Shown piece by piece: positions 1 to 7,666 of a DNA stretch of 9,116 nucleotides (the first letter of the stretch is position 1; each line of letters begins with the position of its first letter). Source of the DNA: Sediminibacterium ginsengisoli (lineage in GTDB: Bacteria > Bacteroidota > Bacteroidia > Chitinophagales > Chitinophagaceae). The DNA lies in contig CAMAQW010000066.1 in the NCBI GenBank assembly GCA_945860335.1, positions 1-9,116 of the forward strand, in the 5' to 3' direction. The position numbers and the translations under genes were made by a program. The notes under the pieces were generated by a model. The model had not been told where the DNA came from. It did not search any database and saw nothing but the letters and a program-made list of their open reading frames with translations.

Positions 1-1830
1 ATTAAAACACTAGACAATGGTCAGGCCGAATTAGAAGGCGATCATATTTCTAGCGCTTCTCAAGATTATGACGAGCGTGGTAAAATTGCGATCAAAATGA
101 ATATGGACAAAGTAGGTACCAACTTGTGGGCTAAAATGACCACTAAAAACGCTGGTAAACCTATTGCTATTGTACTTGATAATTTTGTGTACTCTGCACC
201 AAATGTAAATGAGCCAATCACTACAGGTAACTCTCAAATTAGTGGTAGCTATTCATTAAAAGAAGCACAAGATTTATCTGAAATATTAGAGAGCGGTAAA
301 TTACCTGCTCCTGCAAAAATTGTTCAAGAGCAACAAGTTGGTCCTACCCTAGGTAAAGAATCGATCATGGGCGGTGGCTTATCTTTCTTTATTTCGTTCT
401 TGGTAATTTTTGCCCTCATGCTACTTTACTTTAATACAGCAGGATGGGTTGCAAACATTGCACTTATCTTAAACTTATTATTTACAGTAGGTATTTTAAG
501 TGCACTTGGATTTACATTAACTGCACCAGGTATTGCAGGTTTGGTACTTACCATTGGTATGGCGGTAGATACCAACGTACTTATATTTGAGCGTATTAAA
601 GAAGAACTTACAAAAGGTAAGAGCTATCCACTTGCTGTAACAGATGGTTATAAAAGATCATTAGCACCAGTACTTGATGGTCACATCACTACCCTATTAA
701 CAGCTATCATATTAGCCTACTTTGGACTTGGTCCAGTACTTGGTTTTGCTACCACTCAAATTATTGGTATTTTATTATCATTATTCTGTGGTATCCTAGT
801 TTCAAGATTAATTACAGACTGGTACACCAATAAAAATAGACACCTCGAATACTTTACAGGTATTTCAAGATCTATCTTCCAAAAAGCACAATTCAAGTTT
901 ATCGAATACCGCAAATTTGCGTACGGTTTATCTGCTGTGATTTTTGTACTAGGTGTTGCGAGTTTCTTTAATGGTTTTGACGAAGGTGTTGAATTTGCAG
1001 GTGGTCGTAGCTATACTGTTAAGTTTGACAAACCAGTAAATGTTGAAGAAGTTAGAAACGAACTAAAAGCAGTATTTGGTGAAGCACCAATTATTAAAAC
1101 GGTGAATTCTAACAACCAATTAAACATTACCACTTCTTACAAAATCAAAGAAACTGGTAACAACGTAGATTCTTTAGTAGAAAAAATGTTGTTCACTGGT
1201 TTAGCAAAACAATTACCTGCAAACGTTTCTTTCTCTGAGTTTGAAACAACATATAAGCAAAGTTCTCAAACGGTATTACCTACCATTTCTGACGACTTAA
1301 AAGCAGGTGCGACCAAAGCAACTGTAATAGCAATGATCGTTATTTGCTTATTTATCTTTGTTCGTTTTAGAGACTGGAGATATTCTTTAGGAACCATCTT
1401 TGCCTTATTACACGATGTGTTTGTAACACTTATCATATTTAGCTTTGCACGTACCATTGTACCTTTCCCGCTAGAAATTGATCAGCACTTTATTGCTGCC
1501 GTGTTAACTGTTATTGGTTTTAGTATGAACGATACCATCATTGTATATGACCGTATTAGAGAAGATAGCAGGTTACATCCAAACTTAGACAATGCTACGG
1601 TAATCAATAAAGCGATTAACGAAACACTAAGCCGTACCATTATGACTTCATTAACCGTATTCTTAACCATCTTAATATTATTCATATTTGGTGGTGAAGT
1701 AACCAAAGGTTTTGCCTTTGCTATGTTAGTGGGTGTTATCACTGGTACTTACTCTTCCATCTTTGTGGCAGCTCCAATCTTAGTAGATTTTTCGAAGAAT
1801 AAAAAGCTAAGCAAAGCAGCAAAAAAATAA
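1..1830 (+). CDS. secDF: Protein translocase SecDF fusion, C-terminal part (5' end outside window)
   Basis: SecDF assists the SecYEG channel in the inner membrane, using the proton gradient to pull preproteins into the periplasm. The frame is open from base 1 (IKTLDNGQAELEGDHISSAS...), which is SecD periplasmic-domain sequence, so the first ATG at 97 is not the start. About 609 residues are visible; Bacteroidota fusions are usually around 1000. Window residues ~1-110 are the end of the SecD P1 domain (AIVLDNFVYSAP). Residues ~120-275 are the SecD membrane helices, with the GMAVDTNVLIFERIKEE motif and its key Asp near 190. A second half starts near 300 with the SecF signature GVEFAGG (~329-335), then a periplasmic loop and helices with the RFRDWRYSLG, LLHDV (~471) and FSMNDTIIVYDRIRED (~508-522) motifs. 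It ends in a Lys-rich tail. Both halves being in one frame shows the fused form. A terminator follows 22 bp after the stop. Confidence 0.97.
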   Translation: MKTLDNGQAELEGDHISSASQDYDERGKIAIKMNMDKVGTNLWAKMTTKNAGKPIAIVLDNFVYSAPNVNEPITTGNSQISGSYSLKEAQDLSEILESGKLPAPAKIVQEQQVGPTLGKESIMGGGLSFFISFLVIFALMLLYFNTAGWVANIALILNLLFTVGILSALGFTLTAPGIAGLVLTIGMAVDTNVLIFERIKEELTKGKSYPLAVTDGYKRSLAPVLDGHITTLLTAIILAYFGLGPVLGFATTQIIGILLSLFCGILVSRLITDWYTNKNRHLEYFTGISRSIFQKAQFKFIEYRKFAYGLSAVIFVLGVASFFNGFDEGVEFAGGRSYTVKFDKPVNVEEVRNELKAVFGEAPIIKTVNSNNQLNITTSYKIKETGNNVDSLVEKMLFTGLAKQLPANVSFSEFETTYKQSSQTVLPTISDDLKAGATKATVIAMIVICLFIFVRFRDWRYSLGTIFALLHDVFVTLIIFSFARTIVPFPLEIDQHFIAAVLTVIGFSMNDTIIVYDRIREDSRLHPNLDNATVINKAINETLSRTIMTSLTVFLTILILFIFGGEVTKGFAFAMLVGVITGTYSSIFVAAPILVDFSKNKKLSKAAKK

Positions 1831-1851
1831 GAACCTTAAATAAGATTCCAT

Positions 1852-1892
1852 AAAAAAAGCCTCGCACTTTAAATGAGTTGCGAGGCTTTTTT
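1852..1892. terminator. Bidirectional intrinsic terminator between secDF and the Fe-S carrier gene
   Basis: A near-perfect inverted repeat has arms at 1853-1866 (AAAAAAGCCTCGCA) and 1879-1892 (TGCGAGGCTTTTTT) around a 12-base loop. The GC core is 8 bp. Read from either strand the hairpin ends in a run of at least six U, so it can stop secDF (stop at 1830, 22 bp before) and also the minus-strand gene ending at 1949 (about 57 bp before). The remaining intergenic bases 1893-1948 show nothing I can support. Confidence 0.88.
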
Positions 1893-1948
1893 GTGGGCAA
1901 AATTTTGAATATTGCGCTGAATATGATGTTGCGCTAAAGAATGTTGAT

Positions 1949-2302
1949 TTAAACGGCAAATGATGTTCCACATCCGCAGGTTTTACTTGCGTTGGGGTTG
2001 CTAAAAGTAAATCCACGGCTATTTAATCCACCCTGCCAATCTACTTCCATTCCAAATAGGTAAAGCTGATGGCTATTGTTCATGATGCACTCGATCCCTT
2101 CAATTTCAAAATGCGTATCTTCTGGTAAAGGCAAGTCAAAACCAAGTACGTAGGTCATACCGCTGCAGCCACCCCCTTTAACACCAATTCTAAGGCGCTG
2201 GTTGGTGTCAAACCCATCTTCTGCCATAAGACGCTTGATTTCCACGATGGCACCCGCTGTTAGGGTTACTGGAGCCGTTTGTGTTATTGTTGAGCTAGAC
2301 AT
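1949..2302 (-). CDS. A-type iron-sulfur cluster carrier (HesB/IscA/ErpA family)
   Basis: Proteins of this family carry Fe-S clusters from the scaffold to target enzymes in the cytoplasm. The 117-residue product has the usual length and all three cluster-binding cysteines: Cys46 in GGGCSGMTY, and Cys109 and Cys111 in the C-terminal TCGCGTSFAV. The segment before these, GFTFSNPNASK, is also typical of the family. There is one extra, non-canonical Cys at 72. The sequence does not tell IscA, ErpA and SufA subtypes apart, so no symbol is given. No isc or suf partner is beside it; secDF converges on it and a membrane-protein gene diverges from it. The ATG at 2302 lies 16 bp after a good TAnnTTTG promoter box, which fits a single-gene transcript with a short leader and supports this start. 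Confidence 0.95.
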   Translation of the reverse strand: MSSSTITQTAPVTLTAGAIVEIKRLMAEDGFDTNQRLRIGVKGGGCSGMTYVLGFDLPLPEDTHFEIEGIECIMNNSHQLYLFGMEVDWQGGLNSRGFTFSNPNASKTCGCGTSFAV

Positions 2303-2318
2303 AGTATCTAATTTTGTG

Positions 2319-2326
2319 CAAAGCTA
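2319..2326 (-). promoter_or_regulatory. Putative -7 box (TAGCTTTG) for the Fe-S carrier gene
   Basis: Read on the minus strand, TAGCTTTG matches the Bacteroidota consensus TAnnTTTG at every fixed position. It ends 16 bases before the ATG at 2302. I see no TTTG/TTG element at the -33 position, so the match rests on the -7 box alone. Confidence 0.5.
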
Positions 2327-2348
2327 CTAAGAGCAGCTCAGATTGCCT

Positions 2349-2356
2349 TATTTTTG
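2349..2356 (+). promoter_or_regulatory. Putative -7 box (TATTTTTG) for the membrane protein / mutase operon
   Basis: TATTTTTG matches TAnnTTTG at every fixed position and ends 14 bases before the ATG at 2371. As with the divergent box, no clear -33 element is present. Its place downstream of an earlier in-frame ATG (2314) argues that translation starts at 2371. Confidence 0.5.
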
Positions 2357-2370
2357 GTAAAATTTACAAG

Positions 2371-2889
2371 ATGCTTGACACATCAACCGTATTAACTGTT
2401 GTCATCGCCGTTATCATTGGCTTATTTATAGCGGTTCTCATTTACCTGCAACAAAAAATTGGTGTGGCCGCCAAATCTATTGATAAGGATACCAAAATTT
2501 TAAAACTACAAGCCTACGAAAGATTAATATTATTAGCCAACCGTATTGCAGTCCCAAATTTAATTACCCGGCTTCAAAACGATGGAAAAAGTAATTCAAC
2601 CCTTTCTGCCACCGATCAACAACTACTTTTAGTATCAACCATTAAAGAAGAGTTTGAACACAATGTTACCCAACAACTCTATGTGTCAAAAACGGCTTGG
2701 GAAGCAGTAACAAATTTCAAAGAAAAAAATATTTTGCTCATACACCAAGCAGCAGCAACACTCCCCGTTGGATCAAATGCTGGAGAACTCAATAGATTAC
2801 TCATTAGTTTTTTGGGAAGCGACCCTGCTGGAGATATGCACCAACTGGTAACTGAGGTTTTAAGTGTAGAAGTAAAACAAATATTGTAA
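2371..2889 (+). CDS. Single-pass membrane protein of unknown function (DUF7935-like)
   Basis: The 172-residue product starts with a short polar lead and one strong hydrophobic helix at about residues 7-26 (LTVVIAVIIGLFIAVLIYL). A mainly helical soluble part follows, with the segment LKLQAYERLILLANRI, and then an acidic helix with EEFEHNV. From memory this resembles a Bacteroidota-only family catalogued as DUF7935, which has no known function; I am only moderately sure of that name. An in-frame ATG at 2314 would add 19 residues, but these are polar and Cys-containing, unlike a membrane protein's start, and would lie upstream of the putative promoter, so 2371 is preferred. The stop overlaps the next ATG (TAATG), so translation is probably coupled to the mutase gene. 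Any link to the mutase is inference from this linkage. Confidence 0.82.
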   Translation: MLDTSTVLTVVIAVIIGLFIAVLIYLQQKIGVAAKSIDKDTKILKLQAYERLILLANRIAVPNLITRLQNDGKSNSTLSATDQQLLLVSTIKEEFEHNVTQQLYVSKTAWEAVTNFKEKNILLIHQAAATLPVGSNAGELNRLLISFLGSDPAGDMHQLVTEVLSVEVKQIL

Positions 2890-4460
2890 TGAGTACGCCA
2901 ATAAATAAAAAAACAGATAGCGGTATTGCCATTAAAACGGTATACAACGCTTCAGATATTGCGGATAATAAACAAGCACTAGAAAATTTACAACCTGGCG
3001 AGTTCCCTTACACGAGAGGCGTTCAGCCGGATATGTACCTAGGCAAACTTTGGACAATGCGCCAATATGCCGGGTTTTCTACCGCCGAAGAAAGCAATAA
3101 GCGATACCATTATTTATTATCGCAAGGTGTGATGGGACTTAGCGTTGCTTTTGATTTACCTACCCAAATTGGATATGATAGCGACCATGAATTAGCAGAT
3201 GGTGAAGTAGGTAAAGTAGGTGTTGCCATTGATAGTATCGAAGACATGGAAATTCTTTTTAAAGGTATTGACCTAGAAAAAGTAAGCACTTCTATGACCA
3301 TCAATGCTACTGGTTTTATATTATTGGCGTTTTATGTGGCGCTCGCTAAAAAACAAGGTGCCGATTTAAATAAGCTTACAGGCACCATACAAAATGATAT
3401 TTTAAAAGAATACGCAGCAAGAGGTACTTATATTTATCCGCCTAAACCTTCTATGCGTATCATCACGGATATTTTTGAATGGTGCAGTACAAACGTTCCT
3501 AAATGGAATACCATTTCTATTTCGGGCTATCATATTAGAGAAGCTGGTAGCACTGCGGTTCAAGAAATTGCATTTACCTTAAGCAATGGTAAAGCTTATG
3601 TAAAAGCAGCCATTGAAAAAGGAATGGACATCAATGTTTTTGGCAAACGCCTCTCCTTCTTTTTTAATGCACACAATAATTTATTTGAGGAAGTAGCCAA
3701 GTTTAGAGCAGCACGTACCATGTGGGCTTCTATCATGAAAGAACTTGGTGCCACAGATCCTAAAGCGCTCATGCTTCGCTTTCATACGCAAACTGGAGGT
3801 GCTACACTTACGGCGCAACAACCACTTAATAATATTAGCCGTGTAACCATTCAAACACTTGCCGCTGTTTTAGGTGGTACACAAAGTTTGCATACCAATG
3901 GATACGACGAAGCCCTTAATTTACCTACCGAAGAAGCAGCTCGAATTGCATTAAGAACCCAACAAATTGTTGCGTTTGAAAGTGGCGCACCTGATACCGT
4001 TGACCCGCTAGCAGGTAGTTATTTTATTGAAAGCCTTACCGCAGAGGTAGAAAAAAAGGCATGGGAACTCATTGCTAAAATAGACGCGATGGGTGGTAGT
4101 GTTGCAGCCATCGAATCTGGTTTTATGCAAGACGAAATTGCAAAGAGCGCCTATGCGTATCAAAAAGATATTGAATCTGGCGAAAAAATAATTGTGGGCG
4201 TCAATAAATTTACCATCGATGAAGCCCCTACTAATATTGCATTTAAAATAGATGACAGTATCAGACAGGTTCAAATAGAAAAAATAAATACCCTCAAACA
4301 AAATAGAGACAATACTAAAGTTGCAGCTTGTTTAGATGCTATTACAACCGCAGCAAAAGGCACTAATAACATTATGCCGCTGGTGGTTGAAGCCGTAGAA
4401 AATAAAGCCACCCTTGGTGAAATTTCAAATGCCTTAAGATTGGTGTTTGGCGAATTTTAA
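2889..4460 (+). CDS. Methylmalonyl-CoA mutase large (substrate-binding) subunit, stand-alone type
   Basis: Together with a cobalamin-binding partner this family moves a carbonyl-CoA group, interconverting methylmalonyl-CoA and succinyl-CoA. The 523 residues cover the substrate-binding TIM barrel and its linker and stop there: the C-terminal B12 domain (with its DxHxxG motif) of the roughly 700-residue single-chain enzymes is missing. Family motifs are PYTRGVQPDMY (40-50), RQYAGFSTAEESN (58-70), GLSVAFDLPTQIGYDSDH (83-100), GTIQNDILKEY (165-175), ISISGYHIREAG (209-220), LRFHTQTGGATLTAQQP (296-312) and GGTQSLHTNGYDEAL (329-343). Aligned by eye to the Propionibacterium enzyme, Tyr60, Arg178 and His215 match Tyr89, Arg207 and His244. 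Arg207 binds the substrate carboxylate, so methylmalonyl-CoA is likelier than isobutyryl-CoA. The sequence looks most like the two-subunit type known from archaea. The B12 subunit is not in this window. Confidence 0.93.
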   Translation: MSTPINKKTDSGIAIKTVYNASDIADNKQALENLQPGEFPYTRGVQPDMYLGKLWTMRQYAGFSTAEESNKRYHYLLSQGVMGLSVAFDLPTQIGYDSDHELADGEVGKVGVAIDSIEDMEILFKGIDLEKVSTSMTINATGFILLAFYVALAKKQGADLNKLTGTIQNDILKEYAARGTYIYPPKPSMRIITDIFEWCSTNVPKWNTISISGYHIREAGSTAVQEIAFTLSNGKAYVKAAIEKGMDINVFGKRLSFFFNAHNNLFEEVAKFRAARTMWASIMKELGATDPKALMLRFHTQTGGATLTAQQPLNNISRVTIQTLAAVLGGTQSLHTNGYDEALNLPTEEAARIALRTQQIVAFESGAPDTVDPLAGSYFIESLTAEVEKKAWELIAKIDAMGGSVAAIESGFMQDEIAKSAYAYQKDIESGEKIIVGVNKFTIDEAPTNIAFKIDDSIRQVQIEKINTLKQNRDNTKVAACLDAITTAAKGTNNIMPLVVEAVENKATLGEISNALRLVFGEF

Positions 4461-4478
4461 AAATTAAAAACAACCCTC

Positions 4479-5798
4479 ATGAAAAATATTTTATTAAGTA
4501 CTTTATTTGTAGGAAGCTCTTTATTAGTTAGTGCGCAAAAAAAACAATTAGTACAAGCGGCTACCCCGCCTGCTAATTACTTGCAACTCGTAAAAGACGT
4601 TACGCCACAATTAACCACTTGGCGTAGACATTTTCATGAAAACCCAGAGCTCAGTAACCGTGAATTTAATACTGGTAAATACATAGCAAGTTACATGCGC
4701 TCTATTGGTTATGAGGTAAAAGAAAACGTTGCAAATACGGGTGTGGTAGCTATTTTAAAAGGTGGTAAACCAGGTCCTGTGGTGGCGCTAAGAGCCGATA
4801 TTGACGCGTTACCTGTAACAGAAAGAAATAGTTTACCCTTTGCTTCTAAAGTAGTTACCGAATTCAATGGTCAAAAAGTTGGGGTGATGCACGCTTGTGG
4901 TCATGACGCGCATACTTCTATTTTAATGGGCACGGCAACCGTACTTAAAAAGATGCAAGCCGACGTTCCGGGCACTGTTGTATTTTTATTTCAACCCGCC
5001 GAAGAAGGTTCGCCAGAAGGTGAAGAAGGTGGCGCTCCACTTATGATTAAAGAGGGTGTGTTAGAAAATCCTAAAGTGGATGTTGTATTTGGTATGCATA
5101 TCAAAACTGAAGTACCCGTTGGAGAAATTCAGTACAAAGCACAAGGCTTTATGGCTTCTTCCGATTGGATTAAAATTGTAGTAAACGGTAAAGGTGCACA
5201 TGGCTCAAAACCATGGACTGGCGTGGATCCTATTGCAGCATCGGCACAAATTATTCAGGGACTTCAAAATATTGTGAGTAGACAAATGGAACTTACCAAA
5301 GCACCTGTTGTTATTACCATTGGCGCTATTCATGGTGGTGTTCGTAACAATATTATTCCTGAGTCTTGTGAAATGATTGGCACTTTAAGAACCCTAGATC
5401 CGGGCATGCAAAAAGAATTACACGAACGTATTAAAAATACCGTTAAACATATAGCGGCTAGTGCAGGCGCAACAGCAGATGTTACCATTACTACTAAAAC
5501 ACTGGTTACCTATAACGATCCTGCCCTAGTAAAATTGACCGTACCATTTTTAGAAACAGCAGCTGGTAAAGGCAATGTGAAAGAAAGAGATTGGGATACC
5601 GGTGCCGAAGACTTTTCATTTTTTGGCGAAAAAACACCTGCGTTTTTCTTTTATTTAGGTGCGATGCCAAAGGGTATGAAACCATCAGAAGCATCATTAC
5701 ACCATACTCCAGAATTTTTTATTGATGAGTCTGGATTTGATTTAGGCGTAAAAGCTTTTTGTCAATTAGTGTTTGACTACGCGGGCACCAAAAAGTAA
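4479..5798 (+). CDS. Exported M20 (M20D-type) amidohydrolase / metallopeptidase
   Basis: M20D enzymes hydrolyse N-acyl or amide bonds of amino-acid conjugates (hippurate, IAA-amino acids, N-acetyl-diaminopimelate, peptides) with two metal ions. The 439-residue protein opens with a signal peptide (MKNILLSTLFVGSSLLVSA, probable cut before Gln20), so it acts outside the cytoplasm; many relatives are cytoplasmic. Visible catalytic elements are the RRHFHENPELS start of the domain (49-59), ALRADIDALP (103-112), HACGHDAHT (138-146, with metal ligands Cys140 and His142), FQPAEEG (171-177, Glu175 catalytic and Glu176 ligand), GMHI (205-208, His207), and HHTPEFF near the C-terminus (His409). The lid/dimerisation domain spans about 225-340, with GAHGSKPW at 239-246. 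The substrate cannot be read from sequence. The gene starts 18 bp after the mutase stop, so it is probably in the same operon. Its last 33 bp overlap yggS on the other strand. Confidence 0.94.
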   Translation: MKNILLSTLFVGSSLLVSAQKKQLVQAATPPANYLQLVKDVTPQLTTWRRHFHENPELSNREFNTGKYIASYMRSIGYEVKENVANTGVVAILKGGKPGPVVALRADIDALPVTERNSLPFASKVVTEFNGQKVGVMHACGHDAHTSILMGTATVLKKMQADVPGTVVFLFQPAEEGSPEGEEGGAPLMIKEGVLENPKVDVVFGMHIKTEVPVGEIQYKAQGFMASSDWIKIVVNGKGAHGSKPWTGVDPIAASAQIIQGLQNIVSRQMELTKAPVVITIGAIHGGVRNNIIPESCEMIGTLRTLDPGMQKELHERIKNTVKHIAASAGATADVTITTKTLVTYNDPALVKLTVPFLETAAGKGNVKERDWDTGAEDFSFFGEKTPAFFFYLGAMPKGMKPSEASLHHTPEFFIDESGFDLGVKAFCQLVFDYAGTKK

Positions 5799-6428
5799 AC
5801 TTCCAATTCTTACCATATTACTTCCTGCAGCAATTGCCAAAGGATAATCGGCACTCATGCCCATACTTAATATGGATGCTGGCTGCTTGTCAAATTGATG
5901 CGTAGTAAAAAGCTCGTGTAAGTATTTAAATTCGTTGGCTACAAGCTCCTGGTTATCAGAAAAGGATGCCATACCCATGAGGCCTCTAATGTTTACATTG
6001 GGCAACTGTTTGGCAGCTTCTAGTGCATCTGATAATTCGGGTGCATCCATACCAAATTTGGTTTCTTCTTTGGCAATATGAACCTGCAACAAACAATCAA
6101 TGACACGGTTGTTTTTGAGTGCTTGCTTGTTTATTTCTTGTAGTAATTTAAAACTATCCACTCCATGAATGAGGTGCACAAATGGAGCTATGTATTTGAC
6201 TTTATTACTTTGTAAATGACCAATAAAATGCCAATTAATAGTTGATGGTAAAACGGCCTGCTTGTCTACTAATTCCTGCACATAATTTTCGCCAAAATCT
6301 CTTTGCCCCTCTTTGTATAAATCTTCAATATCGGAAGCTGGTTTAAGCTTACTTACTGCTACAAGCGTTACCGATTGCTTTACAAATTCTTGTTGTATGG
6401 AGTGATACGCTTCTACATTAACTGACAT
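5766..6428 (-). CDS. yggS: YggS/PLPBP family pyridoxal-phosphate homeostasis protein
   Basis: Cytoplasmic proteins of this family bind pyridoxal 5'-phosphate in an alanine-racemase-like barrel without known enzymatic activity and keep free PLP and amino-acid pools in balance. The 220-residue product has the normal length. Lys27 in VAVSKLKP is the PLP-binding lysine. Other family motifs are FGENYVQE (45-52), WHFIGHLQSNK (66-76), KFGM (124-127), LSMGMSADYPLAI (187-199) and GSNMVRIGSLLFGAR (202-216), the last helping to hold the phosphate. It lies 8 bp downstream of a secreted-protein gene on the same strand, so the two are probably co-transcribed. Its 3' end overlaps the converging amidohydrolase gene by 33 bp, and that overlap encodes its conserved LLFGAR end. 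Confidence 0.96.
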   Translation of the reverse strand: MSVNVEAYHSIQQEFVKQSVTLVAVSKLKPASDIEDLYKEGQRDFGENYVQELVDKQAVLPSTINWHFIGHLQSNKVKYIAPFVHLIHGVDSFKLLQEINKQALKNNRVIDCLLQVHIAKEETKFGMDAPELSDALEAAKQLPNVNIRGLMGMASFSDNQELVANEFKYLHELFTTHQFDKQPASILSMGMSADYPLAIAAGSNMVRIGSLLFGARVVKH

Positions 6429-6436
6429 AAAGCCTA

Positions 6437-7609
6437 TTATTTATGCAAAGGTACACACAAGTACCTATTTTCCCATAATAATGCTAGGTTGTAAGCAGGG
6501 CAACGGTATTCGAACTTTGCAAAGGATAGTTTACTTAGCGGGCGCTTAATAGGACTTGGAAGCATGGACGCCATATTGGCAATAAAAAACGGGTACTTAC
6601 TTTGTTCAATGGCTGCTTGGTCAAGTGTTTGAAATACATCATTAGGGATTCCACCAAAATGAACTCGAGCAGTATTTAGTAGAATGGCTTCGAGTGAATC
6701 CTTGCTAATGGCAAGTAATGAATCTGTTTGTTTTAGCAAGGTAGGTTTTAAGGCAATTAAGGTTTGAATATTTTGTTGATTGCCTGCAGTTAGTAAACGG
6801 GCAATATGGTACATAATAACTGCCGGCTTTGCATAATGTGGAGCTATAAAATCAGCTTTATTTAAATGCCATTTATTATCAATAGCAGTGGTAATGAGTT
6901 GTAAAGAAGCCGAGTCGGAAGCTGTCCATTGTAAATCATAGGCATTTACAAAACTGAGTACGTTACAAAGTACCGCCATGTCAAAATCGATGGGCATTTT
7001 TTTACCAAACCAAGTAGAATATGCAGGTAAATTTTTAAATGTTGGAAGGGAATTTTTAACAGTCTTTACTTTGGTGTTGGCATACAATTGCATGGTATGA
7101 TGAATCACTGCTGCCCGCTCTTTGGTAACCTCCTGTGCCCAGAGTAAAATAACGGAATCATCAAAATCGTCCGGTAAAGATTGGGATTTATCAAATTTAT
7201 TGAGCCAACCTGCATTTGGGAAAATTTGAGGCGTATCGGTGCGCCAAAAATTATAGGTATCTCTCCCACTCTTATTTTTAAATAACCCAACCGATGATAA
7301 TCCATCCTTTACAATTTGCTGAATCAACCCCTGCTGATAAGGCGTACACTGCTTTTGGTACTTTTTGAGTGTATGAACAATGAGTCCCGTAAAAAATACA
7401 TTAGGGTCGTTTTTACTATTGTTTTTATTGTAGGCATACACCCTAGTGGAAGGAAAAATACCGGTAGGAAAACCTGTATTTGTTTGTTGTAGGGCCTGTA
7501 TCTTTGTTAATATCTGATAAGACCAAATGGTATCGGTACTGGATTGTGTGTTACCACGCACAACCAAGACACAAAAAATTATAAATAAGATACTTTTGAT
7601 TCTTTTCAT
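6437..7609 (-). CDS. Secreted protein of unknown function, helical, with DxDD-like motif
   Basis: I do not recognise a named family. The 390 residues start with a Lys/Arg-rich n-region and a hydrophobic stretch (MKRIKSILFIIFCVLVVRGN), a likely signal peptide with a cut near 20-22, so the protein is exported; Cys13 sits inside the hydrophobic stretch and is not a convincing lipobox. The mature part looks all-helical. An acidic motif, LPDDFDDSVILLWAQ at 146-159, contains DFDD at 148-151, and a similar segment, MPIDFDMAVLCNVLSF, follows at 205-220. Such D-rich helix starts, with NxDPNVFFTG-like segments (67-75), are seen in alpha/alpha-toroid proteins (terpene-cyclase and prenyltransferase-like folds). 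That fold assignment is my inference and I do not claim an activity. In-frame TAA and TAG stops stand in tandem. No full TAnnTTTG box is seen upstream; the nearest is TAAATTG at 7621-7627. Confidence 0.82.
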   Translation of the reverse strand: MKRIKSILFIIFCVLVVRGNTQSSTDTIWSYQILTKIQALQQTNTGFPTGIFPSTRVYAYNKNNSKNDPNVFFTGLIVHTLKKYQKQCTPYQQGLIQQIVKDGLSSVGLFKNKSGRDTYNFWRTDTPQIFPNAGWLNKFDKSQSLPDDFDDSVILLWAQEVTKERAAVIHHTMQLYANTKVKTVKNSLPTFKNLPAYSTWFGKKMPIDFDMAVLCNVLSFVNAYDLQWTASDSASLQLITTAIDNKWHLNKADFIAPHYAKPAVIMYHIARLLTAGNQQNIQTLIALKPTLLKQTDSLLAISKDSLEAILLNTARVHFGGIPNDVFQTLDQAAIEQSKYPFFIANMASMLPSPIKRPLSKLSFAKFEYRCPAYNLALLWENRYLCVPLHK

Positions 7610-7666
7610 AAATTGAACAGCAATTTACAAGATTCGCTCAACAAACTACCCCAAACCATTTAACTT
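7610..7666. promoter_or_regulatory. Divergent intergenic region (57 bp)
   Basis: This short gap separates two genes transcribed away from each other, so it must hold the promoters for both unless they lie inside the genes. I find no complete TAnnTTTG box on either strand. On the minus strand TAAATTG (7621-7627) is the closest partial match. No operator-like palindrome is obvious. Confidence 0.35.

Noticed and set aside
97..1830. SecDF as a complete gene starting at the ATG at 97.
   Set aside because: The frame is open back to base 1 and encodes recognisable SecD sequence, so the gene is cut by the window edge.
1911..1940. Two copies of TTGCGCT in the gap after the terminator.
   Set aside because: Only seven bases, two copies and no larger pattern; this can be chance.
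2314..2370. Longer N-terminus for the one-helix membrane protein, starting at the ATG at 2314.
   Set aside because: It adds polar, Cys-containing residues before the membrane helix and would put the start upstream of the TAnnTTTG box at 2349-2356, which sits well for a start at 2371.
2889..4460. Isobutyryl-CoA mutase (IcmA) as the product.
   Set aside because: The Tyr and Arg that mark methylmalonyl-CoA mutases are present where IcmA has Phe and Gln.
6437..7609. Calling the secreted protein a class II terpene cyclase because of the DFDD motif.
   Set aside because: The signal peptide, the short length and the lack of the repeated QW motifs do not fit a cyclase.
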